NCBI GenBank assembly: GCA_017447775.1
Contig: JAFSMU010000004.1
Location: 1-64,000 of the forward strand
Origin: Clostridia bacterium
Lineage (GTDB): Bacteria; Bacillota; Clostridia; Oscillospirales; CAG-272
Direction of reading: 5' to 3'
Length of the DNA: 64,000 nucleotides
In this document: piece after piece, positions 17,854 through 28,070 of the stretch
Layout: the number at the start of each line of letters is the position of its first letter
How positions within the stretch are numbered: the stretch's first letter is position 1
Program-made: the position numbers and the translations under genes
Notes under the pieces: model-generated
What the model saw: only the letters and a program-made list of their open reading frames with translations
Told to the model about the DNA's origin: nothing
Database searches by the model: none

Positions 17854-17882
17854 ATTATATATTACCACAAATCAAATTACAA
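17854..17882 (-). promoter_or_regulatory. SigA-type promoter of ftsH
   Basis: On the - strand, TTGTAA (17882-17877), 17-nt spacer, TATAAT (17859-17854). Confidence 0.65.
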
Positions 17883-17933
17883 TTGTATATAATTTTTGTA
17901 AATAATTTTGAATATATGTGTAAAAACTTGATT

Positions 17934-19916
17934 TCAGGCAAGTATTTCCGTTTTTTCGCCGCGAGAGAGCGCGATTTTTTTGCCGCCGTATATAAGCGTG
18001 CCGCCGTCGCGGTTTGTCGATATGGTAAATTTTTCCCCGTCAAACGATACGTCAACGTATCCGCCGTCTTCGCCTATCGGCACGCGGCCGGAAAAATCAC
18101 CGACTCCGATGTCGCGCGGCTCGACACTGAACGTCGAATACCCAACGCCCGTCGGATAAACGCCCAGCGCGTACCTGCCGAAAAGATATATCGGCGACGC
18201 GCCCCACGCATGACAGAGGGATTTTCCGTATTTTGCGCCGTACATGGCGTAGTGATCGACGACGTTTTCGATCTTCGGATCGTACTCCTCCCATATCGTC
18301 GTCGCGCCGAGGTCGATCATTCCGCCCCAGTACGAGCGGATCATGTCGACGACGTATTTGTACTCGCCGATGCGGCACATAGCGTCAAGCTCGAAATACT
18401 CGAAATACGGCGTTGTTATCGCGGGAATTTTATCGTTTTTGATAACGCACTCCGCTATTTTTTTCACCTGTCGCCCGTCTGCAACGTCAAAGAGCAAAGC
18501 CCAGATGTTCGCGTGGCGCGTAACGACGTTCACTCTGTCGTCGCGGTCGATGCAGTCGACGTACGCGCCAAGCTCCTCGCGCCAGAAGAATCTGTTTATC
18601 AACTCGCGCAGCTTTTCAGCCTTCTTTTCGTAAACGCCGCCGTCGTGTCCGAGCGCCGCGGCGCATTTTGCCGCCGATGAGTACGCCGCGCACAGCGCGA
18701 CCTGTTCGGCGCAAACGATCCCCGATTTTGCCGTGTCCGCCCAGTCGACGAATATCCAGTCGCCGCGCCCGCCGACAAAGAAGCCTCGGCTGTCGAGCCG
18801 CTTATCGATAAGGCGGAAAATGCTCTCGAATTTATTATACACGAATTCAAGAAAATCCCTGTCGCCCGAATGAAGATAGTATTCGTAAACTCCTTTTATT
18901 ATGAGGAACGTATAGTCGGGGATAGTGTTTGTGAACTGCGTAAACGGCTCTCCGCCGAGCAGGGAAATGACGGTGCGGCGCACGGAATCGAAGTCGTTGA
19001 ACAGGTAGTAGTTCACAAAAAAGCTCTGATAAGCGTCACCGCCCCAAACCCAGCGGTCGCGCTTGATCCCGTCGAGGAAGCACTCGCGGGTGTTGAGGTG
19101 CAGCGTGTACGCGCAAACGTCGAGGATCTTGTTCAGCTTTTTGTCGGTCGTCTTGAATTGCCCACGCTTTTTCAGCGGCAGATATTCATAGTCGAGCGTG
19201 AGGGAAACGTCCTTATCCGCGACGAAAACGTATCTGCACGCGCGCGACGGATAAGTCTGCCCGATCAATGATTTATCAAAAACGTCGGTGATAACGGCGT
19301 TCTTTTTGTCAAGCGCCTCCTCGCGCGACTCGCCGTAAACGACGGGGCAGACGCCGCGCCTATCAGGTTTTTTGTTTTCAATGTGCAAAAGACCGAACGT
19401 TTCGCGTCCGAAGTCAAACAGCGTGCCGCCGCGCACATTTTCACACGCCACGGGCGATATTTTTTTGTACTTGAACGGGAAAACTTCCGGATCGTCGCTT
19501 CTTGAAACGAAGTTTTCGTTTGTGCCGACGTGGCAGTCAAGCCCGCCGTAGCTGCCGACGCTCCAGCTTTCGTCGGAGGCAAACGTGTCGCCATCGATAT
19601 ACAGCGCGGGCAGTCCCGTCGGCTTGTATGTCTGAACCTTGATAAAATTCTTGCCGACGTCAAGCGTTATCGGCTTTTTCGGATCGAAGCGCACTCCGTT
19701 GACGGTGACTGAAACGTCGCCGCCGTTTGAGTAGACGCGCATTTTTTCGGAACTTTCAAGCGTCGCTATCTTGTAGACAAACAGATTTTGCCGCACGCCG
19801 TCAACTCTCCACATCGGCGGGTAATACATTCCGCGCACCTCGCGGCGATTCATCATTTTCTGCGTGTGGTACAGCTCAAAATCGCCGTAGTTCCATATCC
19901 ATTTCGACTTTTTCAC
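17934..19916 (-). CDS. GH78-like (alpha-L-rhamnosidase family) glycoside hydrolase
   Basis: A 660-aa cytoplasmic protein with the (alpha/alpha)6-barrel signature of bacterial alpha-L-rhamnosidases: [19 protein letters not shown] near residue 285 (family pattern D-x3-RD-x3-W-x-GDA) and TTIWEEY, whose Glu fits the general base. Beta-sandwich segments precede and follow. The upstream frame is open to 19973, but GTG 19916 fits: it overlaps the uvrA stop (GTGA) and follows a GGAAAGG. No signal peptide. Being translationally coupled to uvrA is unusual for a sugar enzyme. The glycosidic substrate is not certain to be rhamnose. Confidence 0.82.
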   Translation of the reverse strand: MKKSKWIWNYGDFELYHTQKMMNRREVRGMYYPPMWRVDGVRQNLFVYKIATLESSEKMRVYSNGGDVSVTVNGVRFDPKKPITLDVGKNFIKVQTYKPTGLPALYIDGDTFASDESWSVGSYGGLDCHVGTNENFVSRSDDPEVFPFKYKKISPVACENVRGGTLFDFGRETFGLLHIENKKPDRRGVCPVVYGESREEALDKKNAVITDVFDKSLIGQTYPSRACRYVFVADKDVSLTLDYEYLPLKKRGQFKTTDKKLNKILDVCAYTLHLNTRECFLDGIKRDRWVWGGDAYQSFFVNYYLFNDFDSVRRTVISLLGGEPFTQFTNTIPDYTFLIIKGVYEYYLHSGDRDFLEFVYNKFESIFRLIDKRLDSRGFFVGGRGDWIFVDWADTAKSGIVCAEQVALCAAYSSAAKCAAALGHDGGVYEKKAEKLRELINRFFWREELGAYVDCIDRDDRVNVVTRHANIWALLFDVADGRQVKKIAECVIKNDKIPAITTPYFEYFELDAMCRIGEYKYVVDMIRSYWGGMIDLGATTIWEEYDPKIENVVDHYAMYGAKYGKSLCHAWGASPIYLFGRYALGVYPTGVGYSTFSVEPRDIGVGDFSGRVPIGEDGGYVDVSFDGEKFTISTNRDGGTLIYGGKKIALSRGEKTEILA

Positions 19917-22741
19917 TTTGCGTCCTTTCCGAGTATCTTTGATAGATACTGCCCCGTGTATGATTTTTCGCATTTTGCGACTTCTTCGGGTGTGCCCGTC
20001 GCAACGACGGTACCGCCGCCGTCGCCGCCCTCGGGACCGAGGTCGATGATGTGATCGGCTGATTTTATAACGTCGAGGTTATGCTCGATGACGATGACCG
20101 AGTTGCCGCTGTCGCAAAGGCGCGACAGAATATCGAGCAGCTTCTGCACGTCGGCTGTATGAAGTCCCGTCGTCGGCTCGTCGAGAATATATATCGTCCT
20201 TCCCGTCGCGCGCCGCGAAAGCTCCGTTGCGAGTTTGACTCGCTGTGCCTCACCGCCGGAGAGCGTCGTTGACGACTGACCTATCTTTATATAACCGAGC
20301 CCCACGTCGTCAAGCGTCTGAAGCTTGCGCGATATGGCGGGCAGGGACGAGAAGAACGACACGCCCTCCTCAACCGTCATATCGAGCACGTCATATATGC
20401 TCTTGCCTTTGTATTTGCATTCCAGCGTGTCCTTGTTGTAACGCTTGCCGTGGCAGACGTCGCACGTAACGTAAACGTCGGAAAGAAAGTGCATCTCTAT
20501 CTTTTTAACGCCGTCGCCCTCGCACGCTTCGCACCGTCCGCCCTTGATGTTGAACGAAAATCTCCCCGACGTGTACCCGCGCGCCTTGGCTTCGGGCGTT
20601 TTTGCGAACAGGTCGCGTATTTCCGTAAACAGCCCCGTGTACGTCGCGGGATTTGAGCGCGGCGTGCGTCCTATCGGGCTTTGGTCGATGGAAATAACTT
20701 TGTCAAGCGCGTCCGTGCCGAGAATTTTGTCGTGTTTTCCGGGGTGCGTGTACGCGCGGTTGAGCGTCTTTTCAAGGGATGCGCGCAGTATCGAGTTTAT
20801 CAGCGACGATTTGCCCGAACCGGAAACGCCCGTTATGCACACGAACTTGCCGAGCGGCACGTCGACGGTGATATTTTTTAAGTTGTTCTCCCTTGCACCG
20901 ACGATCGTCAGCTTGTGGCCGTTGCCGTCGCGCCTTGTTTTCGGAACGGGAATTTCGAGCTTGTGAGAGAGATACTGCCCCGTTATCGAGTTCGGGTTAT
21001 TCATTATCTCCTCCGGCGTGCCTGCGGCAACGATCTCGCCGCCGTGCACACCCGCGCCCGGGCCGATGTCGACGATATAGTCTGATGAGAGCATCGTTTC
21101 CTCGTCGTGCTCGACGACAAGCACGCTGTTGCCCACGTCGCGAAGCCTCTTCAGCGTCGCTATGAGCTTTGAATTGTCGCGCTGGTGAAGCCCGATACTC
21201 GGCTCGTCGAGGATGTACAGCACGCCGACAAGCGCCGAGCCGATCTGCGTTGCAAGGCGGATCCTCTGCGCCTCGCCGCCCGAAAGCGAGCCGGCCTTGC
21301 GTGAAAGTGTGAGATAATCAAGCCCGACGCTTTGTAAAAATCCGAGCCGCGCGCGAATTTCTTTCAGTATCTCGGCGGCGATGATCGCGTCCTTGCCGAT
21401 AAGTTTAAGACCGTTTATGAAATCGAGAATTTTTGTCACGTTCATCGAGCAAAGCTCGTGAATGTTAAGCTCGCCGACAGTTACGGAGAGCGCCTCGCGC
21501 GAAAGCCGCCTGCCGCCGCATTTAGGGCAGGGGATAAAGTCCATAAATTCCTCGTAATATTCCTTGTTCGGCATCTGCGCCATGCGCTGTTCGATTATCG
21601 GAACAATGCCGCGCCACGTCGTGTTCTGCTCAAATTCCTCGCCGCCGTAATAGCGCGTTATATGGTAATGCTCGCTTCCCGAGCCTCCGAGAAGCACGTC
21701 GAGCGCGCTCTCGGAAAACTTTTCTATCGGCGTGTCGAGCGTAAAGCCGTATTTTTCGCCGACAGCCGCGAGCAGCGGCCCCATCCACGATTCTTCTTCA
21801 AGTGTTTTGAAGCCGTTCACGACTATCGCACCGCCGCGAAGGGAAAGCGAGCGGTCGGGAATTATCTTGTCATACGAAATTATTTGAAGCTCACCGATAC
21901 CCGCGCACTTGTCGCACGCGCCGAACGGGTTGTTGAACGAGAACATCCTCGGCGCAAGCTCGCCGATGCTGACTCCATGCTCGTCGCACGCAAAATTCTG
22001 CGAAAACTGCATTTCGTCCCCGCTCTCAACAATGCTCACCGTCATAATGCCGTCGGCGAGTTTCAGCGCCGTTTCGACAGAGTCTGAAAGACGGCGGCGC
22101 ACGTCGGCCTTCATCACAAGGCGGTCGACAACGACGTCGATCGAATGTTTTATGTTCTTGTCGAGCTTCGGAAGCTCGTCTGTCGTATAAGTGCTGCCGT
22201 CGATGCGAAAGCGTACAAAGCCTGACTTTTTCGCGTCCTCAAACACCTTTTCGTGCATACCTTTTTTCCCGCGCACGACGGGCGCGAGAACGAGGAGCTT
22301 CGTCCCCTCGGGCAGCGCCATGATCTTATCGAGGATCATATCCGTCGTCTGCGCCGCTATTTCCTTGCCGCAGATGGGGCAGTGGGGCACGCCGATGCGC
22401 GCGTAAAGCAGGCGGAGGTAATCGTATATCTCCGTCACCGTTCCGACGGTGGAACGCGGGTTTTTCGACGTCGTCTTCTGATCTATCGAGATCGCGGGCG
22501 ACAGTCCATCGATGAAGTCGAGGTCCGGCTTGTCCATTTGCCCGATGAACATTCGCGCGTATGACGACAGCGACTCGACAAAGCGGCGGTGCCCCTCCGC
22601 GTATATCGTGTCAAACGCCAGCGACGATTTGCCCGAGCCTGAAAGTCCCGTAAATATCACGAGCGAGTCGCGCGGTATCGTTACGTCGACGTTTTTTAAG
22701 TTGTGTTCTCTTGCGCCTTTTATTGTGATGTATTTTGCCAT
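19913..22741 (-). CDS. uvrA: UvrABC excinuclease subunit A
   Basis: Damage-recognition ATPase of nucleotide excision repair. 942 aa with two ABC modules: Walker [13 protein letters not shown] near residue 31 and [10 protein letters not shown] near residue 640, and two LSGGEAQR signatures. Zinc modules are [17 protein letters not shown] and the CEACEGDG...CDVCHGKR module. Its start abuts the uvrB stop (TAATG) and its stop overlaps the next gene, giving a compact radC-uvrB-uvrA-GH78 run. Confidence 0.98.
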   Translation of the reverse strand: MAKYITIKGAREHNLKNVDVTIPRDSLVIFTGLSGSGKSSLAFDTIYAEGHRRFVESLSSYARMFIGQMDKPDLDFIDGLSPAISIDQKTTSKNPRSTVGTVTEIYDYLRLLYARIGVPHCPICGKEIAAQTTDMILDKIMALPEGTKLLVLAPVVRGKKGMHEKVFEDAKKSGFVRFRIDGSTYTTDELPKLDKNIKHSIDVVVDRLVMKADVRRRLSDSVETALKLADGIMTVSIVESGDEMQFSQNFACDEHGVSIGELAPRMFSFNNPFGACDKCAGIGELQIISYDKIIPDRSLSLRGGAIVVNGFKTLEEESWMGPLLAAVGEKYGFTLDTPIEKFSESALDVLLGGSGSEHYHITRYYGGEEFEQNTTWRGIVPIIEQRMAQMPNKEYYEEFMDFIPCPKCGGRRLSREALSVTVGELNIHELCSMNVTKILDFINGLKLIGKDAIIAAEILKEIRARLGFLQSVGLDYLTLSRKAGSLSGGEAQRIRLATQIGSALVGVLYILDEPSIGLHQRDNSKLIATLKRLRDVGNSVLVVEHDEETMLSSDYIVDIGPGAGVHGGEIVAAGTPEEIMNNPNSITGQYLSHKLEIPVPKTRRDGNGHKLTIVGARENNLKNITVDVPLGKFVCITGVSGSGKSSLINSILRASLEKTLNRAYTHPGKHDKILGTDALDKVISIDQSPIGRTPRSNPATYTGLFTEIRDLFAKTPEAKARGYTSGRFSFNIKGGRCEACEGDGVKKIEMHFLSDVYVTCDVCHGKRYNKDTLECKYKGKSIYDVLDMTVEEGVSFFSSLPAISRKLQTLDDVGLGYIKIGQSSTTLSGGEAQRVKLATELSRRATGRTIYILDEPTTGLHTADVQKLLDILSRLCDSGNSVIVIEHNLDVIKSADHIIDLGPEGGDGGGTVVATGTPEEVAKCEKSYTGQYLSKILGKDAK

Positions 22742-24708
22742 TATTTTATTTCCTTTTTCTTTCCCTGTATCTTCGCTATCTTGTCGCGCAGCGTTGCCGC
22801 AAGCTCAAAGTCGAGGCGCGACGCGGCCTTTTTCATTTCCGCGGTGAGCTGCGCCACGTATTCTTCCTTCTGCGCCTTTGTCATCTTGCGCGTGTCGTGC
22901 GTTTCTTTCTTCGATATCTCGATGATGTCGCGCACCTCTTTTACTATCGAGTGCGGCACGATGCCGTGCGCCTCGTTGTAGCGGAGCTGTATTTCGCGGC
23001 GGCGCGCCGTTTCATCGATCGCGCGCTTCATCGAGCCCGTAACGACGTCGGCATACATTATGACCTTGCCATGCTCGTTTCGTGCGGCGCGGCCTATCGT
23101 CTGTATCAGCGACGTATCGGAGCGAAGGAATCCCTCCTTGTCGGCGTCAAGTATCGCCACAAGCGACACCTCGGGTATATCAAGCCCCTCGCGGAGCAGA
23201 TTTATGCCGACGAGCGCGTCATATACGCCAAGGCGCAGATCGCGGATAAGCTCCTGCCGCTCCATCGTTTCGACGTTGTGGTGGATGTATCGCACCTTTA
23301 TGCCGTTTTCTTCGAGATATTCGCAAAGGTCCTCCGCCATCTTCTTTGTCAGCGTCGTAACGAGTACGCGCTCGCCGCGCGCGGCGCGCAAGCGTATCTC
23401 GCCCATAAGATCGTCGACCTGCCCGGCGACGGGACGCACGTCGACGACGGGATCCGCAAGCCCCGTTGGGCGTATTATCTGTTCGACAAGCTGCGTCGAA
23501 TGCTCGCGCTCATAGTCTCCCGGCGTTGCCGAAACGAATATGACCTGATTCAATTTGTTCTCGAATTCGTTAAAAAACAGCGGGCGGTTGTCGTATGCGC
23601 TCGGCAGACGGAAGCCGTAGTCGATAAGATTCGTCTTTCTCGCTCTGTCGCCGCCGCTCATGCCGCGCACCTGCGGAAGCGTTACGTGCGACTCGTCGAT
23701 GAACATCAAAAAGTCGTCGGGGAAGTAGTCGAGAAGCGTGTACGGCGTTGAGCCTTCGGGACGCCCCGACAGCACGCGGGAATAGTTTTCAACGCCGGAG
23801 CAAAATCCTATCTCGCGCAGCATTTCAAGGTCGTATTTTGTGCGCTCCTCGATGCGCTGAGCCTCGATAAGCTTGCCTTGCGAGCGGAAATATTCCGCCC
23901 GGGATGTCATTTCGTCGTATATGTTTCCAAGCGCCGCCTCGCGCTTTTCGGGAGACGTCGCATAGTGGGACGCGGGGTAGATCGCCGCGTATGAAAGGCG
24001 GTTTTTCACCTCGCCCGTCAATACGTCGACCTCTGTTATGCGGTCGATCTCGTCGCCGAAGAATTCAACCCTCACGGCTGATTTTCCCGACGCTGGCATA
24101 ATGTCTATAACGTCGCCGCGCACGCGGAACTTGTCGCGCGAAAGCGCCATATCGTTGCGCGAATAATTTATGGCGACAAGCTTGTCTATAACTCTTTCCG
24201 GGCGCACCTGCATACCCTCGCGGAGCGAAAGCACAAGCGCCTGATATTCGCTCGGGTCGCCGAGGGAGTATATGCACGAAACGGAAGCGACGATTATTAC
24301 GTCGCGCCGCTCGAACAGCGCCGACGTCGCGCTGTGGCGAAGCCTGTCGATCTCGTCGTTTATCAGCGCGTCCTTTTCTATATACATATCCTTGCCGGGA
24401 ATGTACGCCTCCGGCTGATAATAGTCGTAGTACGAAACGAAGTATTCCACCGCGTTTTCGGGGAAGAACTCGCGGAATTCGGAGCAGAGCTGCGCCGCCA
24501 GCGTCTTGTTGTGAGCAAGCACAAGCGTCGGACGGTTCACGTTTTTGATGACGTTTGCCATAGTGAAAGTCTTGCCCGAGCCCGTAACGCCGACAAGCGA
24601 CTGCATCCTGTCGCCGCGCAAAACCCCGTTCGTCAGCGCCTCTATCGCCTCGGGCTGATCGCCCGTCGGAGCAAACGGCGAATGAAGAATAAATTTATCT
24701 TTTATCAT
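22741..24708 (-). CDS. uvrB: UvrABC excinuclease subunit B
   Basis: Helicase-like damage verification subunit. 655 aa. Walker [15 protein letters not shown], beta-hairpin region [21 protein letters not shown] (read in two pieces), helicase motif DESHVTLPQ, motif [14 protein letters not shown], and the C-terminal UVR motif near residues 615-645 that contacts UvrA/UvrC. The start lies within the end of radC (14-nt overlap) behind an AAGGT site. Confidence 0.98.
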   Translation of the reverse strand: MIKDKFILHSPFAPTGDQPEAIEALTNGVLRGDRMQSLVGVTGSGKTFTMANVIKNVNRPTLVLAHNKTLAAQLCSEFREFFPENAVEYFVSYYDYYQPEAYIPGKDMYIEKDALINDEIDRLRHSATSALFERRDVIIVASVSCIYSLGDPSEYQALVLSLREGMQVRPERVIDKLVAINYSRNDMALSRDKFRVRGDVIDIMPASGKSAVRVEFFGDEIDRITEVDVLTGEVKNRLSYAAIYPASHYATSPEKREAALGNIYDEMTSRAEYFRSQGKLIEAQRIEERTKYDLEMLREIGFCSGVENYSRVLSGRPEGSTPYTLLDYFPDDFLMFIDESHVTLPQVRGMSGGDRARKTNLIDYGFRLPSAYDNRPLFFNEFENKLNQVIFVSATPGDYEREHSTQLVEQIIRPTGLADPVVDVRPVAGQVDDLMGEIRLRAARGERVLVTTLTKKMAEDLCEYLEENGIKVRYIHHNVETMERQELIRDLRLGVYDALVGINLLREGLDIPEVSLVAILDADKEGFLRSDTSLIQTIGRAARNEHGKVIMYADVVTGSMKRAIDETARRREIQLRYNEAHGIVPHSIVKEVRDIIEISKKETHDTRKMTKAQKEEYVAQLTAEMKKAASRLDFELAATLRDKIAKIQGKKKEIK

Positions 24709-25408
24709 TTTTCGTTACCTTATAGATCTTTTTATTGGGATCGAGCACGTTGCTGAAGGTGTCCCCCGCAACGATTATATGTCCCAGAAAAGATATGCTT
24801 ATGCTTTCAAACGCGCTTCTGACAAGCTGCGTCGTAAGACAGTCGTCGGAGGACGGAAGCGCTTGCCCTGCCGGGTGATTATGCGAAATGATCACCGCCG
24901 ACGCCTTTTTGAGCAGTGATATCTCGACAAGTCTGCGCGGCGAAAGCAAAGCCGAATTGACGCTCCCCTCGTGAACTTTGACGCATTCGATAACGTCCAT
25001 CTTGTTGTCGAACATAAGCAAAAACACCGTTTCGTTCAAGACGCCGATATACCGTTGGGCAAGATAATTTCCCGCATCTTCAATAGATGAAATGTGAACG
25101 CGCCCTCGATTTTGGCTGATGATATACCTGCGCGAAAGCTCGGGCATGAGTTTAAGCAGCGTCGCCGTGTGTTCGCTCACCCCGTCAACTTCGATCAACG
25201 CCTCGTACGGCGCGTCAAATACTCCGCTGATCGAACCGAATTTATCGATAAGGCGGTGGGCGATCACGTTTGTGTCTTTTCTGGGAATAGAGTAAAACAA
25301 CAACAGCTCAAGCACGTTGTGCTCGGCCATACCGTCAAGTCCCTCGCGCAAAAAGCGGTCTTTCGCCCGCACACGATGGTCTTTGTGAATGTTCTTTTCT
25401 TTATCCAT
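24695..25408 (-). CDS. radC: RadC/YsxA-family JAB-domain protein
   Basis: A 237-aa UPF0758 protein: an N-terminal helix-hairpin-helix-like region ([27 protein letters not shown]) and a C-terminal MPN/JAB metalloprotease-like domain with the zinc signature [15 protein letters not shown]. The historic DNA-repair label is not well supported experimentally, though here it heads the uvrBA run. CGGAGG precedes the ATG. Function uncertain. Confidence 0.92.
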   Translation of the reverse strand: MDKEKNIHKDHRVRAKDRFLREGLDGMAEHNVLELLLFYSIPRKDTNVIAHRLIDKFGSISGVFDAPYEALIEVDGVSEHTATLLKLMPELSRRYIISQNRGRVHISSIEDAGNYLAQRYIGVLNETVFLLMFDNKMDVIECVKVHEGSVNSALLSPRRLVEISLLKKASAVIISHNHPAGQALPSSDDCLTTQLVRSAFESISISFLGHIIVAGDTFSNVLDPNKKIYKVTKNDKR

Positions 25409-25525
25409 AACGCCCTCCGTGAAATCTTGTCAGAATATTTTACCATATTTTCGCCGCTTTTTCAATACTTGATTTATAATTTATTATATTAAATGTATAT
25501 AGTTATTCTACACAGTAAAAAATAC

Positions 25526-25554
25526 TTGAAAAATTATTAAAAGTATGATATTAT
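25526..25554 (+). promoter_or_regulatory. SigA-type promoter of the DUF3810 gene
   Basis: TTGAAA (25526-25531), 17-nt spacer, TATTAT (25549-25554), in a strongly A/T-rich divergent intergenic region. Confidence 0.65.
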
Positions 25555-25593
25555 TAAATTGGTAAAATGTTTATTGCGGTGAGGAAAAGCTTT

Positions 25594-26715
25594 ATGGATG
25601 AAACAAAAACAAGTAATAAAAGAGGAATAAGCAAGTATATCCCGATAGCGTTCTGGGTATTTCTCGCGCTTGCCGCGGTATCGCTTGTGATGCTGTTTGT
25701 CATAAGACAAAACACAAACGTCGCCGAGTTTTTCAACCGCACGACAGGCAGGGCGATACGCGTTTGTCTTACGACGGTGTTCAATATTTTCCCGTTTTCT
25801 TTCCTTGAGCTTATCATCGTTTCATCTCCGATATTGATTTTTGTCCTCGTTTTCGTCGCCGTAAAAAAGGCAAAGCGCGGAGCGGGACCGGTATGGCGTT
25901 ACGTCTGCACGCTTGCGTGCGTCGCGTTCACCGTTTTCTCTCTGTTCGTTTTCGGATACGAGGCGTCGTATTACGGCTCAAAGATCGAGGACAACACCGG
26001 CTTTGAGCGCAACGACCTTTCCGCCGAGGAGCTTTACGACGCCGCCGAGATATTGCTCGACAGGATAAATTCCGACATCGAAGAAATAGATTTCCTTGAA
26101 AACGGCGAGTCCGTTATGCCATATTCGTTTTCGGAAATGAACAAAAAGCTGAACGCCGCATACAAAAAGTTCAACGAAAAGTACCCCGCGTACCAGAGTA
26201 TGTACTCAAATATAAAGCCGGTCGTGCTCAGCGAGCCGTGGACGTATACGCATACCTCGGGGCTGTATTCATTCTTCACCGGGGAAGCAAACGTAAATAT
26301 GAACTACCCCGACTTCATCATCGTTTCCTCATCGGCGCACGAAATGTCGCATCAGCGCGGCGTGGGCAAGGAGGACGAGGCCGATTTTGCGTCGTTCCTC
26401 GTAACGTCGCTCTCCGACGATCCGTATATCCGTTACAGCGGCAACCTTGAAATATACCGCAATATCGTAGACAGGCTTTATAGCGCCGACAAAACGCTGT
26501 GGACAAAGATACGCACGGAGGAGGATGCTCGCATCCGCCTTGAACTTACGGCTTTCTCGGTGTTCTTCGATCAATACCGCGAAAACACCGTTGCCAAAAT
26601 ATCAAACGCAGTCAACGACGCATACATTCAATCGCACAATCAGCCCGCGGGCATCAAGAGCTACGGCCTTGTTGTCGATCTTGCGGTGAATTATCTTCTT
26701 TATTCGGAGCAGTAA
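25594..26715 (+). CDS. DUF3810 domain membrane metalloprotease-like protein
   Basis: A 373-aa protein with three N-terminal membrane helices (residues ~16-38, ~62-88, ~98-118) and an extracytoplasmic or cytoplasmic domain carrying HEMSHQRGVGKEDEADFAS, a gluzincin-like HExxH variant (H-E-M-S-H) with a downstream Glu/Asp pair. This matches DUF3810. ATG 25567 is in frame upstream, but GAGG at 25581 favours ATG 25594. The next gene starts one base after its stop. Confidence 0.82.
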   Translation: MDETKTSNKRGISKYIPIAFWVFLALAAVSLVMLFVIRQNTNVAEFFNRTTGRAIRVCLTTVFNIFPFSFLELIIVSSPILIFVLVFVAVKKAKRGAGPVWRYVCTLACVAFTVFSLFVFGYEASYYGSKIEDNTGFERNDLSAEELYDAAEILLDRINSDIEEIDFLENGESVMPYSFSEMNKKLNAAYKKFNEKYPAYQSMYSNIKPVVLSEPWTYTHTSGLYSFFTGEANVNMNYPDFIIVSSSAHEMSHQRGVGKEDEADFASFLVTSLSDDPYIRYSGNLEIYRNIVDRLYSADKTLWTKIRTEEDARIRLELTAFSVFFDQYRENTVAKISNAVNDAYIQSHNQPAGIKSYGLVVDLAVNYLLYSEQ

Positions 26716-26716
26716 A

Positions 26717-27331
26717 ATGAAAAAAATAACGGCTTTTGTGCTTGTCGCCGTCATCATCGCGGCGGCGGCGCTCATACCGGGGACGGCTGCAAACGAGAAA
26801 AAAACCGAGGTGCGTATGGCGCTTATCTTCGACGGTGACTCGGTAAAGGGCAGTGCCGAAAACGTTTCCCTGTTCGACCGCGTCCTTGACGCCGTCGTCG
26901 CTTCGGGGCAGAGCTGCGCGTTCTTCTTCGACTTGCGCGTCGGGCAAAGCGGTGATTGCGCGTCGGCGCTTATGAAGACGTTTTGCTCAAATCTCCCATG
27001 GGGCGTCTACGACTCGACGAACGGCGGCGATATGACGAGCGTCGGCGATATGCTCTCGTTCCAGAAATACGTCGTCAAGACGACGTCGCGCCTTGTGCTG
27101 ACGGGCGCGGGTGCGCTCAGAAGGTACGACGGCTCGTTTGCCGCGTTCTCGTCGGGACTTGTCGTTCCGCCGTCGTTTGCGCTGACGGGCGAAAACCTTG
27201 CAAACTACGCCGAGGCGACGGTATCAGTCACCGTATCGGCGCAGAACGCGAATGCGATAGTGGCGTTCTTTGAATCGCTCGCCGATGAAAACATTAAAAT
27301 AATAACGCCTACCGAAACGGGTTACAGATAA
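26717..27331 (+). CDS. Secreted protein of unknown function
   Basis: A 204-aa protein with a clear Sec signal peptide (KKITAFVLVAVIIAAAALIP, likely cleavage after GTAA near residue 25). The mature part starts with a RMALIFDGDS strand and has alternating strands and helices; two Cys pairs (CAFFFDLRVGQSGDCAS) could form a disulfide. I do not recognise the family. Coupled to the DUF3810 gene (TAA-A-ATG) and 19 nt before walR, it may belong to the envelope-stress functions of this cluster. Confidence 0.7.
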   Translation: MKKITAFVLVAVIIAAAALIPGTAANEKKTEVRMALIFDGDSVKGSAENVSLFDRVLDAVVASGQSCAFFFDLRVGQSGDCASALMKTFCSNLPWGVYDSTNGGDMTSVGDMLSFQKYVVKTTSRLVLTGAGALRRYDGSFAAFSSGLVVPPSFALTGENLANYAEATVSVTVSAQNANAIVAFFESLADENIKIITPTETGYR

Positions 27332-27350
27332 ATTTGAAAAGGGGCAGTTT

Positions 27351-28058
27351 ATGGATACACAAAAAAAGATACTCATAGTTGAGGACGAAAAAAAGATCTC
27401 GCAGGTGCTTGCGGTAAATCTTATGATGGCGGGATACGCGTGCGACGCCGCCTACGACGGCGAGCAGGGACTCAAAATGGCGCTTGAAGGCGACTACGAC
27501 CTGATTTTGCTCGATATAATGCTGCCGAAAATGGATGGCTTTGAGGTCTGCCGCGCCGTCCGCAAAACGCTTGCCACACCGATAATAATGGTGACGGCGC
27601 GCGAGGACGAAACAGACAAGATAATGGGGCTTGATCTCGGCGCCGACGACTACGTCACAAAGCCGTTCTCGGTAAAGGTTCTGCTGGCGCGCGTCAAGGC
27701 GAACATACGCCGATACTCCGGCGAAACGGTGGAGCTTAAATCGATGCCTGAGTCAAACGATATCATAACCATACGCGAGCTTGTGATCGACGAAAAGACG
27801 TTCACCGCCAAAAAATCGGGGCGTGAGATCGAGCTGTCGCGCAAGGAATACGAGGTCCTGCTGTTTTTGGCAAAAAACCGCGGGGAGGTGTTCTCCCGCG
27901 AGGAGCTGCTTGAAAAGGTATGGGGTTACGACGGCTTTTTGGGCGATATGCGCACAGTCGACGTTACAATGGCTCGCCTGCGCTCCAAGATCGAGGACAA
28001 CCCCGCCGATCCGCAGTACATCATTACAAAGCGCACAAAGGGTTACTACATCGCATAA
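27351..28058 (+). CDS. walR: Response regulator WalR (OmpR/PhoB family)
   Basis: A 235-aa regulator of cell-wall hydrolase genes. Receiver domain with acidic pocket (VEDEKK), phospho-acceptor Asp55 in LILLDIMLPKMDGFEV and Lys in YVTKPFSV, then a winged-helix domain (REIELSRKEYEVLLFLAKN, RTVDVTMARLRSKIED). It is followed 12 nt later by its kinase, with YycH/YycI-like genes after that. This context picks WalR out among OmpR-type regulators. Confidence 0.9.
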   Translation: MDTQKKILIVEDEKKISQVLAVNLMMAGYACDAAYDGEQGLKMALEGDYDLILLDIMLPKMDGFEVCRAVRKTLATPIIMVTAREDETDKIMGLDLGADDYVTKPFSVKVLLARVKANIRRYSGETVELKSMPESNDIITIRELVIDEKTFTAKKSGREIELSRKEYEVLLFLAKNRGEVFSREELLEKVWGYDGFLGDMRTVDVTMARLRSKIEDNPADPQYIITKRTKGYYIA

Positions 28059-28070
28059 GGAGGGGACGGC

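Noticed and set aside
22735-23751. 338-codon + strand frame
   Set aside because: Antisense to uvrB; sequence is Arg/Tyr-rich shadow.
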